A DNA stretch of 64,000 bases from Micrasema longulum (taxonomy: Eukaryota > Arthropoda > Insecta > Trichoptera > Brachycentridae). Position 1 is the stretch's first letter. Each line of letters starts with the position of its first letter. Both the position numbers and the translations under genes were made by a program. A model generated the notes under the pieces. It was not told where the DNA came from, searched no databases, and saw only the letters and a program-made list of their open reading frames with translations. The stretch lies in the NCBI GenBank assembly GCA_022494885.1, contig JAGVSM010002867.1:62001-126000 (forward strand). Direction: 5' to 3'. Positions 48,044-59,495 of the stretch are shown here, one piece after another.

Positions 48044-48417
48044 CCAGGGGTGGTATTCTGGATCTTCTCTGCGATCGAGAGAGTGATTAATTTGAAGATG
48101 TTTATTTTTTTAATGCGTCGACACTTTGTTTTATATAATGGCCGCACTGATGATTAAACGTCAAAAATATGAACACGTGAAATCAAACAAGATGATTATC
48201 ATTTAGGACATTATTGCGACCTTAACACTTAATTAGGTTGAATTGACCAAACCGTACTAGTTTTATTTCCGTTTTTGAGGCAGTTCTACACACCATTCGA
48301 CGTTAAATCATCAGTGAGGCCAATATATAAAGCAAAATGCCGTCGCATTAAAAAATAAAAATCTTCAAATAAATCCACTCTCTCGAGGGTAAAAAAGATC
48401 CAGAATACCACCCCAGG
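48044..48417. mobile_element. 374-bp fold-back MITE with about 130-bp arms
   Basis: The left arm starts CCAGGGGTGGTATTCTGGAT; the right arm ends ATCCAGAATACCACCCCAGG. Pairing continues, with mismatches, through CTCGAGAGAGTG, TTTGAAGAT, AATGCGTCG, TATATAATGGCC and CACTGATGATT to about 48175 and 48290. The loop is about 110 bp. Its termini link it to the CCAGGGCTGG elements at 45.1-45.6 kb. Confidence 0.85.
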
Positions 48418-48648
48418 AGTCTCTTTCTTAAGCCGAATGTACTTTATGCCGGGTACTGTACCGTATTAGCACTCTCAATTTTCAATAAGAATTTTACGTA
48501 TAAAAATGTAAAGCGCTCTTAAGGGAATTTTTCACAAAAATTGCAATATATAAATCTGCCGAATATCATTAGTGTTATTAAAAATGTTTAGAGAATCCTG
48601 GACGAGTTATGATGGCCTCTCTCGGTTAAGTCCTGAAAAAATATTTTC

Positions 48649-48910
48649 GTCTCGATGTGTAGTGGTTGAAGTGTTCGCCTGCCATCATCGAGGTACCGTG
48701 TTTGATTCCTAAGGGCGTCTACATGAAATATTTATTTAAAAGATGTTTTTAAACTGCTGTATTTTATTGTCTCTGGGCTGACACCCGAAGCGTAAGACTG
48801 ACTCCCTTGACTGTCTGTAGTAGATGATCGAAATACGATACATTTTATCTATTGATGCAGTGCCCTATGCACCATTAGTTTTGAATCAGGGTTTGATGAT
48901 GACGATGATA
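48649..48910 (+). mobile_element. tRNA-derived SINE, family A (diverged)
   Basis: Damaged head GTCTCGATGTGTAGTGGTTG, with GTGTTTGATTCC in the B-box position. The body has GACACCCGAAGCGTAAGACT, the tail GATGCAGTGCCCTATGCACC, then a GAT-rich end. Confidence 0.75.
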
Positions 48911-49359
48911 TAGTCAAACTTAATAAACATCATCAATCATAACGTAGGCATGATATTCTAATACATGTATATCCTTTCGGCTTCATTCACCTTTCTCTTT
49001 TACGTAATCTGTTTTTAAAGATCTCCCACTTATAAATATTAAATAGTTAGCAAGTGTAGCCCCTCTCTTTGAAACCAAGTATTTCTACACCCGTACCTAC
49101 TCACTTAATAACTTATTATTACACAGGTAACACCATACATTTTTCATAAAAACTATCCTATCCATTCATACACTTTTTTTCTCGGGTGACGGGCATTGTG
49201 AAATCACATTTTATCAAAAATGTTTTGAGGGACCTTCAAAAATATTTACGAACGAAAATTGATTTACAAATTGTACATATTTTCTGCTAGAGAGTGCGAG
49301 AAAAAAAATCTGCTGTTTTAGCTAATAAGGACTATGAGCTACATACAGACTTATAACAT

Positions 49360-49602
49360 GGGCCTCGATTACAATGGGAAGTTAACAGAGTTAACTTCGA
49401 CTGTCTATAAAGAAAAACCGATATTTGTGTACGAATATGAGTTTATTTGCATTAGCATTTAAAATATCTTCGTCGGTAACCTAGAATTGAACATGTTCAG
49501 AAGAAAGATTTGTATGCATATTCTGCTTTTCAAATTCAAACTTAATTTTACTTTTTAGATAAAATTAAAGATAAGTATTAACTTTCCATGTTATCGGGGC
49601 CC
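49360..49602. mobile_element. MITE-G, intact copy
   Basis: A 243-bp element with inverted ends: GGGCCTCGATTACAATGGG at the left, then AAGTTAACAGAGTTAA, and at the right TATTAACTTTCC..TATCGGGGCCC. Interior blocks CTTCGACTGTCTATAAAG, ACCGATATTTGTGTACGAA and CTTCGTCGGTAA recur at 58895-59687. It serves as the empty-site reference for the insertions in that copy. Confidence 0.85.
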
Positions 49603-50934
49603 AGACAGTATAATATTTTTTATATAACTCTTACGGATTTTTTAAATAATAAAAAAAGCGTAATATTGTATTAAACTTAAGCGTGTAGACTCATTCTATC
49701 TCCATTTGTATTTTTTAAATTCTAATTTCATTATTCTTTTTTTGTTTTAAAACATTTGTTTTATTGAAAAATATGAGTAAATTATTATTTTTCTCATATT
49801 TTTTCATTCTCTTGTTTACATACATACTCGTTTATAAGATATTAAAACTTTATTATTGTTTCCCTGAGTGTTAATTCTATAAAATTGTCAAAATTTATCA
49901 TAATTATGAGATTACGTTTATGTTATATTTTGTTAACCCTTTGTTCTCTGACCATAGATTTAGTAGAGTTTTTGAACTTTTTATTTTTAAATTAAGTTAT
50001 TTATAGCTTTGCATTAAATGCCTTTACTTATATTTTTTAAACTCTTGATATTAAAAAAATACAGAGGTGCAAATTTTTACCGTCGGGGAATTACAATATA
50101 AAAAGTTGTTATTTTTCCAATACGATATATTTATAAAAATAAACGAAAAACCCGCATTACAATAAAACCACAATTTTTTTTTTTAAAAGAACTTACTTGC
50201 TTTTATTATTATGAAATTGAGGTTTATAGAGGAGTAGTAATTTTACCCAACCAAACGTTTGACAACAAAACGCAAAGCTTCGCAAAACTAATCCCCAGGG
50301 CCTAGGAGTATTTTTTTGGAACTAATACTTTAAAATGGCCGAAACTACTTAAGAATGTCGAAATGTGTACTGACAGTTATTAGTTACGGCAAATTATAAT
50401 AATAAAATAAATATATGAGGTATTTTACACCTGGACAAATTTGTACCGTCGCGTCGCCATTGGGAGCAAAAAGTTAAGCACTATCAGGTTTTTGGTGAGT
50501 TTTTTTCTGATAGTTCCTAAGTATTTAAATTCACGTTAAAATTGAATTATTATAATTACGTGTTAATTATTATAACTAACGTTTCGTTATTGTATAAAGT
50601 TATATATATATTCGTTCTTTTCTGGTTTTGTTGTTTCTAAACCAGATTTACGCTTTAAGTGGTTACTTTTCTTTAATTAAAAATGAGTATTTTTTGTTTA
50701 AATTATTATCATCATCTTATGCGTTTTTAAAAATATTTTTCGGTATACATAAATTTTATTATGTATAGGTCTAAAGTGTTAATTATGGTATCAAATAATA
50801 TTAATTGAGGATATTAATAAAATAGTTCCTTGAATCTATTTCATTTAAACTCATTTCTGCACCTAATGGTCTATATAACACTGTATTGGTACTTAGTACC
50901 TTTAAAACACTTATTATTATTAACAAATTACAAC
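49603..50934. other. Non-genic AT-rich DNA
   Basis: No gene recognised. 50859-50895 resembles the 3' tail of a family-A SINE in reverse (TCTGCACCTAATGGT). Confidence 0.45.
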
Positions 50935-51305
50935 AGGGATGGAGAATACCTAAAAAAAAGGGAATATGGAAGTCAAGGCATTTACAGGGCTTATGACCTA
51001 TCATTGGCTGGGTTAAGTGGCTACTTTACACACTGTGTAACATTCAACATTTTACCTATGTTTGAACATCCTTATTTCTTCAATTTGTTGATTTTAGTGA
51101 AGTTAAAGAGCTGAAACCTTTATAGTTGCGAAGAGATTCATCTGACTGAATTATTTCACATACTAGGCTACGCCTGAAAATTTTCAATTTTTGAACTTCT
51201 TCTTGGACCAGTTGGTTTCATTACAATATTTGAGTTTGTCCAAATGTTCGTAGACAAAAGACTGGATTTCACCCCCTCGGGAGTCATTATGGTTAACAAA
51301 TTACA
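50935..51305 (+). mobile_element. MITE-C, copy 4
   Basis: Contains AGGCATTTACAGGGCTTATG, TCATTGGCTGGGTTAAGTGG, ATGTTTGAACATCC, TTGTTGATTTTAGTGAAG, GAGCTGAAACCTTTATAG and CATCTGACTGAATTA, then GTCCAAATGTTCGTAGACAA. Same block order as 22326-22755. A shorter relative lies at 52100-52195. Confidence 0.7.
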
Positions 51306-52236
51306 TATTTTTAATTATCTATGTTTTTTTAGTTCTTATGATTATACTAAATATGTCAGTTTTGAGGACCATTTTACTTATTTTACTAGGGTTTAATATA
51401 ACTTTAAAAATGGGTACTTATCTAAATAGTTGTGGTAGGTTGTATAATATTTTCATTCTTTTCTAATTCTAACATCATTTGTGATTTAAGGCAGACCCTT
51501 TGCGAATACGTCTCTTTAGCGAATATTGTGTACGTCAAAATATATTATGTTGTTATAATTAATGCAATTGTGTAGGCAGTAGGCACTCGGCAGACAAAAC
51601 AAAATTTTCTTTATTCTAGAATTTTCTAAATGCTTGATTGAGTGAGAATCACACAACCTTCCAAGTAATGCAAAGTTTGCTAATCTACAATAATCCTTAT
51701 CTGCTATCTGATATCTGCTATCATGATACTTGTCAGGAAAATGACGTAACACGTGGATCACATATTTTTGTGATTATCATTTCTAGTGACAACTTAAACA
51801 AATAATTATTACAATCACTGCGTACGAAAATTCTAATACTTGACTTGGAGAAAGTGCGAGAAATATTTTAAAAGAACTGCGTGTTCAAAAAAACATATAT
51901 TGTAAAACAATTACCGTTAACATAAAACCTTATCTGTAAATATTTATTCTTAATTATATGCTCAAAATATTGCTGACCAAAATATATTTTAACGTTTTTT
52001 CTAAATTAATTTTACAACAAATGAAATATTGCTTGAAATATAGATCATTTACAACAATATGTTAAGTATAATATACAAATTAAGAAGTAAATATTTAAGT
52101 CTAGGCATTTACAGAGCTTATGACTTATCGTTTGCTGATTTAAGTGATCACTTTGTTTCTTTGTTTAGAGTAGGTCTTACTAGGCAATGCCTGAAAGTGT
52201 TTTTTTAATCGTATATCAGATCAGACCCGTTATTAT
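51306..52236. other. Non-genic AT-rich DNA with a MITE-C scrap
   Basis: 52100-52195 has CTAGGCATTTACAGAGCTTA..TTAAGTGATCAC and TACTAGGCAATGCCTGAAAG, a deleted MITE-C. Nothing else recognised. Confidence 0.45.
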
Positions 52237-52395
52237 TCTAGTTTCGTGGACTCACGCATCAGAGGTCCGAAGTTCGAACCCCGCTTTACTACAACTTGAT
52301 TCCCATTTCCTAATAGGTTATTTACAACCCGCTGGAAATGCCCTCCAAATTTATATTGGGTATATTAGTACTAAAGCTGTAGGTATAACTTAGTG
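52237..52395 (+). mobile_element. tRNA-derived SINE, family B
   Basis: Head TCTAGTTTCGTGGACTCACG, GCATCAGAGGTCCGAAGTTC, GAACCCCGC; body TTCCCATTTCCTAATAGG, TTATTTACAACCCGCTGG, CCAAATTTATATTGGG. The clearest member of family B. Confidence 0.7.
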
Positions 52396-54521
52396 CCTTG
52401 TATTTGGAAATATGAAAGTAGAAGATGTTTTGGGGGAAAAAATGGCAAATGGTTGATTGACATAGGAAGCAAGGAGTCAGAAAACTTGTTAACAATTATA
52501 ACCTATTGATAAATTTATTTAATAATCGGTATTTATTATTTAATACTTTTTTACACCTTAGTTAATACGTTCATATAAGTATAATCTTATTTTTGAACGC
52601 AACATATCTGTTCCTTGGAACAGGCTTTGCCCAAATAAGAACCGATAGATTCGTAAAATAAAAAAAAGAACAAATGATAAGAACTGAAATATTTATTTAG
52701 TTAATTTAAAATATGTTTATCTTTGCAGAGAAATTGTAGGTCATTTATAATTGTAAATTATTTTATCGATTAATTTATGTTTAAAATTTTATTTTACATG
52801 TCTTATCTGTATGTCCCGAGTTCCTACTTAACACGGATTTTATGTCCATCAAGTCGGGACTTGAATATGAAGAGAATTCTGTGGGAGCTTATTGTAAATT
52901 GTAAATAACCGTAATAAAAATAAATAATTGTTAAAAAATGATTTTATCGTGTTCTCGGCGCTAAACAACACGAGGAAAAAAATGTTTTGAACTTTATTTA
53001 TTGAATATTTTAAATATCCACCTCAGAAAGGGTTGATTATCTGGGTTAATTAAGAATTATTCAAAAAATACATTAACATGTCCAAAGGCCAGTTTCTGTG
53101 TGAGAATATTCTGTGAGGTAATCTCTCTTTATCAACAAGATCCAAGATAATAAATTCAAGCGAGTAGGTACTTCAAAACATCCATATCAATAATACCTAC
53201 TTGCTTCTAAAATATAGTACATAGATAATTAATTTTTTTAAGAATCTGAGTTTTCTATTTAAATAAAGACACCATGAGAGCGGTTGTCTGATAAAAAAAA
53301 GTACGGAAATCATACGATTTTCTTACTTATAATAAAATATTCATTCAATGGCACTAAAAACGTACTGACGAAATGAAATATTTGCAACCAAAATTTGAGT
53401 TTGAACTAAATAATTTTAAATATTAATAAAAAAGATTATTTATGGCAATTTTTAGTCTAGAATTTTAGGTATATACATTTAAATTTGTGTGATTCAATTT
53501 TTTAATTTTTTTAAAAAGAAAATTTAGGTTTTTTAATCACTTTCCTGTTCAATTCGTCATACGTTGTCTTTATATAAGTACTAATGTACCGACCCAAGTT
53601 TATTCTAAATTTCAACAGGCGTTATCTACGGTAGTAATGAAAATTTTGATTTGAAAGAACGGTGTTTTATAATGGCAAATCGTATGATTACCTTACTTTA
53701 CAGACAAAAGCCTTATTTCCACGTGGCAACAAATTTAAACAATTACTAAATGTACACACATTGTATTTTCTTAGGTATTATTTACACCTCGTTTAAATTA
53801 TTTAAACCGTTTCAGTAATATCTTTATTTTACAACAATAACATGTATTACTACAACTACAGGTAACATCGACCAATCTAAAAATATGTAACTACGCAATA
53901 CGGTAAAAGATTTGTTGAATCTCTGGAATGTCTCCGAAATGGGTCCTGAGGACTCTTGAGAGCTGCACGTGCACATCCGATCTTCAGCATTCTGCTGTCG
54001 GCGGTCCTGTCCTGGTTTTATCCACATACAAATATTCCTCAACCATGACAGATTTTTTCGGCCGATACCATCATTACGCGAAGGAATATATAAATATTTA
54101 TGTCCTCACATATGCACATGCAATTTAGTTAGTATAGTGTTTTAGTTGTTGTCTACTGAATAATATATCAATGAAATAACGTAGTTTACAAACATCGTCT
54201 ATTTTTTAAACCAATGCTATCTATATTATGCAAAGTGCTTTATTTTTCTAAGCGTCACTTCGAATTTTATGACCATACTAATAAAGTATTAAATTCCACC
54301 ATTTAAATTCTCAATGCCAATCATTATCCGCCTACATTATTGACTAGGGACGACATTCGACCCACAGAATATCAGGAGGATTTGATAAACATTTTAGATT
54401 CTTTTAAAACTTTTCGAGATTTTTATAAATGATTTACGTTTCTAATATTGACGCACGACCAAATTGCACGACCAAATTCAGCAAATGCTTAAAGCTGAAC
54501 GTTAAATGTCGGAATAATCGG
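52396..54521. other. AT-rich DNA with a LINE 3' hairpin
   Basis: 52813-52860: GTCCCGAG and the inner ACTTAACACGGATTTT pair loosely with the closing AAGTCGGGAC, followed by an A-rich tail with AATAAAAATAAATAA at about 52912-52927. Same hairpin type as 55464-55500 and 46887-46923. 53925-54020 is an unexplained GC-richer patch with frames open on both strands. No host gene recognised. Confidence 0.5.
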
Positions 54522-54632
54522 CGTGCGTACGAATATGTATGAATGTAGAGCAAGAGAAGTCTTTATACAAAGACAGAGTGGTGTGGCGTTCTATTCTATC
54601 TACTTACACCTACGAGTAAACGGCGTGATGGT
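54522..54632 (+). mobile_element. RTE-type LINE, extreme C-terminus
   Basis: Reads CMNVEQEKSLYKDRVVWRSI, then LSTYTYE, a stop, and TA. This is the last stretch of the RTE-like ORF2 tail (CM.VE.AR.L...R..WRS..SAYP.G). Only the end survives. Confidence 0.65.
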
Positions 54633-54699
54633 TGGTTTTAACTGTTGTTGTTTAATTTCCTAAAATTAGTAACCTTTTACCCAAAGTTTTGATAGTGGC

Positions 54700-54919
54700 A
54701 AAAAACTTATCATGGTATTTCTAGGTCTCGCCAAGGCTTTTGATACTGTGTCTCATTTATTGCTTGTAAAAAAAACTCAGAAACACTGGTATCAGAGAAA
54801 AGGCGCTTATGTGGCTAGAGGATTTTCTTACCCATAGGTCACAATCAATAATACTCCAAAACCACGGGGAGTTGTACGAAGTCAGGATTCTAATATCCTT
54901 TATGGAGTTCCACAATGAA
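54700..54919 (+). mobile_element. Reverse-transcriptase core fragment of a LINE
   Basis: FLGLAKAFDTVSHLLLVKK is the AKAFDTVSH motif of non-LTR reverse transcriptases (fingers/palm, motif A). After a frameshift, RNTGIREKALMWLEDFLTHR fits the following LR..GI....L.W...YL..R block. After another shift, ILYGVPQ corresponds to the (S)GVPQG motif, cut by a stop. The catalytic YADD block is not seen. The 3' hairpin and tail at 55464-55567 may belong to the same element. Confidence 0.75.
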
Positions 54920-55463
54920 GTTTCTTGTAAATAAATTCTTCAAATAAGTTCTCCAAAACAATGTCTATAATATCTAAGATGAAGATCCATAACTGGATTT
55001 TGTCGAGGGGTTGAGACCACTGTATAGAATTTCTTCAGGAATAAATATTTAATACCGATGCCGTTTTCATTATTATTCATATACGTATATATGTATATCA
55101 TATTTGAATAAACTTAGCAGTGATACTTAATAATTTGTGAATACGTATTTTAACTATTGCTAATCGAAGCATAAAATTATTTGTTAATATGTTTATTAAA
55201 TTACATATTTTACCATACAGATGGGTTACTTTTATTATTTTATTGAATTATTTTGTAGTTATTTTTACTATCAAAATTAATTACCGAATCGAATTTTAAA
55301 ATTGCAATTAATTAATAATTACACATTACAAGTATTATTAAATAATTTAGCTGCATTGTATTTCTTGACGTGTATAAATTTTTATTATGAGGGTATATTT
55401 TTTTATTATTATTTTGTATGTTGTTTTGTATATTAATAAATGTTTTAATTTATATATAGAAGA

Positions 55464-55567
55464 GTCCCGACTTAACACGGAATTTTCTAACATGTCGGGA
55501 TATAGAAAATTATAATTGTGCTATGATAAAATATTGCTATTGTGTGCATTAAATAAAATAAATAAAA
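55464..55567 (+). mobile_element. LINE 3' end: conserved stem-loop and A-rich tail
   Basis: GTCCCGACTTAACACGGAAT..CATGTCGGGA is a stem-loop, followed 60 bases on by AAATAAAATAAATAAAAA. The hairpin is repeated at 52813-52860 (plus) and 46887-46923 (minus). A conserved 3' stem-loop is the expected recognition site for a LINE's own reverse transcriptase; that role is inferred. Confidence 0.6.
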
Positions 55568-55689
55568 ACATCAGCATAAAAAAATACACTTGGGTGCATT
55601 TAATTCAACGATTTCAATAATTATTGACTTGCGCATAAAACGTTAGTAAATACATATTTCAACATAGATTAATACTGCGCTCACTAAAT

Positions 55690-55800
55690 TGTAGTGTTGT
55701 GGATTTTGCATAAAAGATTCGAGTCTCGCCCCACTAAAACTTTATTTCTGTTTCCTAGAATGTTATTTATGATGTACTGAAAATGGCCGTCAAATTGAAA
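55690..55800 (+). mobile_element. Degenerate family-B SINE
   Basis: TTGTGGATTTTGCATAAAAG, GATTCGAGTCTCGCCCC (B-box region), then TTTCTGTTTCCTAGAATG, TTATTTATGATGTACTG and CCGTCAAATTG. Same layout as 52237-52395 but more decayed. Confidence 0.55.
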
Positions 55801-58350
55801 TACTTTAGTAAATCATTAGGACGCGAATATATCTATTAAAAATATGCTTTCACCGATTATTGTAATTTAGGTACCCACGTAGAGATTAGAAGTATAGGAT
55901 TAGGTAGGTTTTTAATAAATATATAGTAAATTACATTTAATAACGCATAAGAACTCTAAATGTAATGCATTTTTTTCTGCCAAAATATCCTGTTAAATTA
56001 AATTATTGACTTATAAAAATGTTTTCGTTTTATAATTAAACATCTAATTAAATAGGTTAAAAAACAAAATTGGATCTTATAAATGGAGGCTGTAATGTGG
56101 TAAAACGCACAAAATATTAGAAAATATACGGTTTTGCCATTTGAAAACTCTGTTTTTTCAAAACCGCGCAATTAAAAAAAAAAAGAAACATTCACCATTT
56201 AAGAATAATATTTTTTAAAGGTATTTATGTTAAACTATTTGCATAAAACTTTTATATAAATAAAATATAATTACTTTTCGCAGGCATTCCGCCTTTTAAA
56301 ATTTAGACTAAACTTTGGTAAATCGATTCTCATATAAATACTAAATATTGAACTAAAATTTGTTCTCATTATTTTAAGGCATTAAAACGGCCGAATTTGA
56401 CATTAAAATGGCCGCGGCAAAATCTTCTTTTTTTAAAACGAAATTCAAGCATTTGTGCAATACAAGCACAAACATGTGTACCTAGGTATGTAATCTTATA
56501 GGTAAATAAATATTATTGATTGTAAATATTATTTATAGGTAAATAAATCATTTAAACTTTCCTTAGTTAAAAGAGTTTATGTTATACAATTCTACTTATC
56601 CGAATTTTTACTACGGTAAACAAAATAATTAGCTACATAAACGTGTCGCAAACAAAACAATTAAATTTGTTTTATAGCTTGGTAAATTATTTTAATGCAC
56701 GATAATATCGAGGTAGCTAAATATTTTAAAAAGAGAGTCAAAAGAAGGTGCTCATCTTTATGAGAGTAAAATTTGTGTTCTTTTTGCACATGATGTATCG
56801 GCATAATAAAACCGGTCCTCGAGAATGTTGATGAAGACCAGTGGATAATCTCCATAAGAAGTAATCATGTTTTTCTCACAAAATGCAACCACCTAGTAAC
56901 TTAGTTTCTTTAAAATTATTTCAAATGTTTACATTACCGACATCTATGGGTTTTTGTTTAAACTAATAAAAAATGGAAAAACTGACACAGCCTTGAAATG
57001 TAACTAGTAAGAAAATTATTCCATAGAGGAAACATAAATTATTAGAAGGAACATTATTTTCACGGATCGCTGGTGCCGCGTTCGTTTGGGAATTATTATT
57101 AGATCTAACAAAACAATGTTTATTTGTATTTCAAAGTATATGAATTGTTGTAGGTACATTATTCGCAAATTAAAATGACCTAATGTAAGTGTTTATATTG
57201 CTACGGATACAAAACATAGAGACATATTATTTACTTGTGTATTACTTTAGGTAAAAGTATAGGTTCATTTCTAGGACATTGTCATTTGAAATGTTTTATA
57301 TAAAATTATCAGCATAATTATTTGATTTATAAAGAATTTCTATGTGAGCTGCTTTAAAATGTTTTATGTAATAATGTAGGCTAAGTGTAAATAATTAATG
57401 TAATTTATAAGAACCTGCTGACGAGTTGTATGTATGCAACTCAGCAGGACTTTAATTTAAGAATTTTTTGTAAATATTTTTTGAAAAAAAAAATTAAAAA
57501 AAAAAATGTGAAATAAATTATAAAAATAATTATATTAATTATTAATTATTATATAAATTATATTATTTGATATTTTATATGGACATATTTTTCCGTTGTT
57601 TGAAAACAATTTTTCGCGTTTTAGTTTATCAGGAAACACCACCTTTAAATAATGTGATACAAATAATTAAAATATTTATATTTGTAAGGGTCTAATACTC
57701 AACTTAAGTAAGACCTATTTTCAATATTTTATTATTTTGATTCTAATAATTGTCAAAATCAAAATCGGAACATTAGATAAAATAATTTGTAGCCAATTCA
57801 ACAAATTCAATAATGTTTGGTGATATGTTTTTTATTGAAATAATAATATTCGTTCTACATGAATAAAATTTTATTTTTATTTTATAATAAACCATTTTTT
57901 TAAATATACAAAATATTGAATACCATTACTTAAAGACAATAAATATCATATAATATTTATAGCATTATTTTTAGACATTTTAACTAACACAATTTAAAAA
58001 TTGACTAGATTTATGAGATTCCTTTATAAAATATTATATTTATAACCTAAAAATATATAATTCTTAGATTTTTACCGCCTTTCGGATAATGGTGATGTTT
58101 GTATTTATGTCTTAATCATTTGTATGTGCGAGCCTAATCATTGTGCCATATGCTTTACTAGACAGGGTGCTAATAAGTAAATGATGATGATCAAAATCCA
58201 GATTGTTACCTATGCAAAATACAATACTTGTCTACAAACATTTGGACTTCAAACAAACTGGAAATATTGTATAAAAAATTGCTCGGGATATTTTATACAT
58301 TCTACTTAAAAAAGCTGGCAATGAGGTAGATATTAAACAATCTCAATAAA
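55801..58350. other. Non-genic AT-rich DNA; likely 3' UTR at its right end
   Basis: 57414-57448: CCTGCTGACGAGTTG pairs with CAACTCAGCAGG, followed by a TTTTTTGTAAATATTTTTT stretch; same design as 24934-24960 and probably a LINE 3' end. The DNA left of 58351 is downstream of the minus-strand terminal exon and should begin with its 3' UTR. The reversed polyadenylation-like TTTATTTTTATT near 57870 is one possible end. A MITE-C-like TACAAACATTTGGAC occurs at about 58233. Confidence 0.5.
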
Positions 58351-58593
58351 TCAAATAATGTTGTCTTCTTCTATGGAGGCCGGCAGCTCTAGGTAGTCGT
58401 GGTCAGTCCAGTCCTCCTCAAAGGGATGCGGGGCCTGGCCGGGGCGCAGGCTCGTGAGCAGCGGCCGGCCGTCGGGCCCCAGCGACAGGTAGCGCTGCAC
58501 GGCGGGGGGCAGCGCCGCTGTGTGGGGCCGCGCGTTGTTCGGCAGCGGCACGTCTTCGCCCAGAGTACCCCACAGCTTAGAGAACTTGAAAGA
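58351..58593 (-). CDS. Terminal coding exon of an unrecognised host gene
   Basis: An island of strongly GC-rich coding sequence in AT-rich DNA. On the minus strand TTTGTAATTTTTCCAG, a good acceptor, ends at 58594. The exon then reads SFKFSKLWGTLGEDVPLPNN in phase 0 and continues for 80 codons to TGA at 58353-58351. The middle is proline- and alanine-rich (HTAALPPAVQRYLSLGPDGR); the end is acidic (HPFEEDWTDHDYLELPASIE, then EDNII). No transmembrane segment, cysteine pattern or catalytic motif is visible, and it looks like a flexible C-terminal tail. I do not recognise the family. Upstream exons would lie right of 58594 on the minus strand, but none was found before 64000, so the preceding intron is long. 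Third-position GC is very high compared with the carbonic anhydrase exon. Confidence 0.75.
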   Translation of the reverse strand, partial: SFKFSKLWGTLGEDVPLPNNARPHTAALPPAVQRYLSLGPDGRPLLTSLRPGQAPHPFEEDWTDHDYLELPASIEEDNII

Positions 58594-58929
58594 CTGGAAA
58601 AATTACAAATAAATTCACAGTACAGTCCATTCGAATGTTGAGTGACCTGTATTATATGTGCCGGTGAACCAAAGTAATTACATATCTTTTATTTGTGTTA
58701 GTACGCACATTTCATTATTTTATTTTCTGTTACGCACACATAAAAAAAGGTCCTTAAAGATTTGAATGGCCTTTACTTTTATATATAATACAATGGAAAT
58801 GGAGTTGTTTCCCTATCATGCTTGGGGTACCGGTTCGATTTTTGAGACACGAAATATTTGTTTTTAATTGTAGGTTCTCCCAAGACTGGGACCTGGGCCC
58901 CGATCACAATGGGAAGTTAACAGAGTTAT

Positions 58930-59131
58930 TTGTATTTCGTATTTTTTTTGTATTTTTGTATTTTTTTTGCACCACAACAGGCCAGGAAGCCCAATTACAG
59001 TGGTGAATTACATCACACAACACCCAGGCTTGAGAAAAATCACATTTAATTTTGTGTTCTCACTAGGAATCGAACCCGGAACCTTCCGTGTGTGAGTCAA
59101 GCGTCTTGACCACTACACCACGGAGGCCGCC
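58930..59131 (-). mobile_element. tRNA-derived SINE, family C, with 7-bp target duplication
   Basis: On the minus strand the head is GGCCTCCGTGGTGTAGTGGT, then CAAGACGCTTGACTCAC, and the B box GGGTTCGATTCCTAG. The body includes CAAGCCTGGGTGTTGTGTGA and GGCCTGTTGTGGTGC, ending in a GTATT-type tail (AAAATAC on the minus strand). The direct repeat GAGTTAT flanks it at 58923-58929 and 59132-59138. The head is distinct from families A and B. Confidence 0.9.
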
Positions 59132-59159
59132 GAGTTATCTTCGACTGTCTATAAAGAAA

Positions 59160-59495
59160 TGGAGCTTCTTGCTACTCTCCATCGCCCTGTTATAGGTCCT
59201 GTCGGATATACAGAAGTGGTGGCTTCCAAAAAGAATTTCAAGGCTTTTAAAAAGTTTTGTAATCATTTCGGCGAATTGATCATGTCCAATCAATTTAATC
59301 ACTATTTTCTTAATCCAATGAAGTACATATTAAGTACTTCTGGACTACTTTCTTCCAGCACAAAGATGCTAAGGCTACCAGATTTCTGAGAGCTCCTTAG
59401 GGCAGCTTTTCTCGTTTGACAACGAGCAAATTTTCCGTGTATGTGGGGACCGCTAAGGAGACTTATGTTCTCAGATGCGGTGTGCGGTGTGCAAG
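59160..59495 (+). mobile_element. 336-bp insert of unknown origin with 15-bp target duplication
   Basis: Flanked by CTGTCTATAAAGAAA (59145-59159) and CTGTCTATTAAGAAA (59496-59510), a 15-bp duplication with one difference, the size made by LINE-driven insertion. The insert has no A tail. It is open for 76 codons on the plus strand (with VIGPVGYTEVVASKKNFKAF), product not recognised. Its last 110 bases resemble 32694-32815, so at least part is repetitive. It could be a LINE piece or a retro-copied transcript fragment. Confidence 0.65.

Noticed and set aside
53824..54128. GC-richer patch with frames on both strands
   Set aside because: No splice sites defining an exon and no recognised protein; possibly a LINE scrap, not supportable.
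58399..58641. 80-codon plus-strand frame over the terminal exon
   Set aside because: Antisense shadow of the GC-rich minus-strand exon, which has the acceptor, stop and codon bias.
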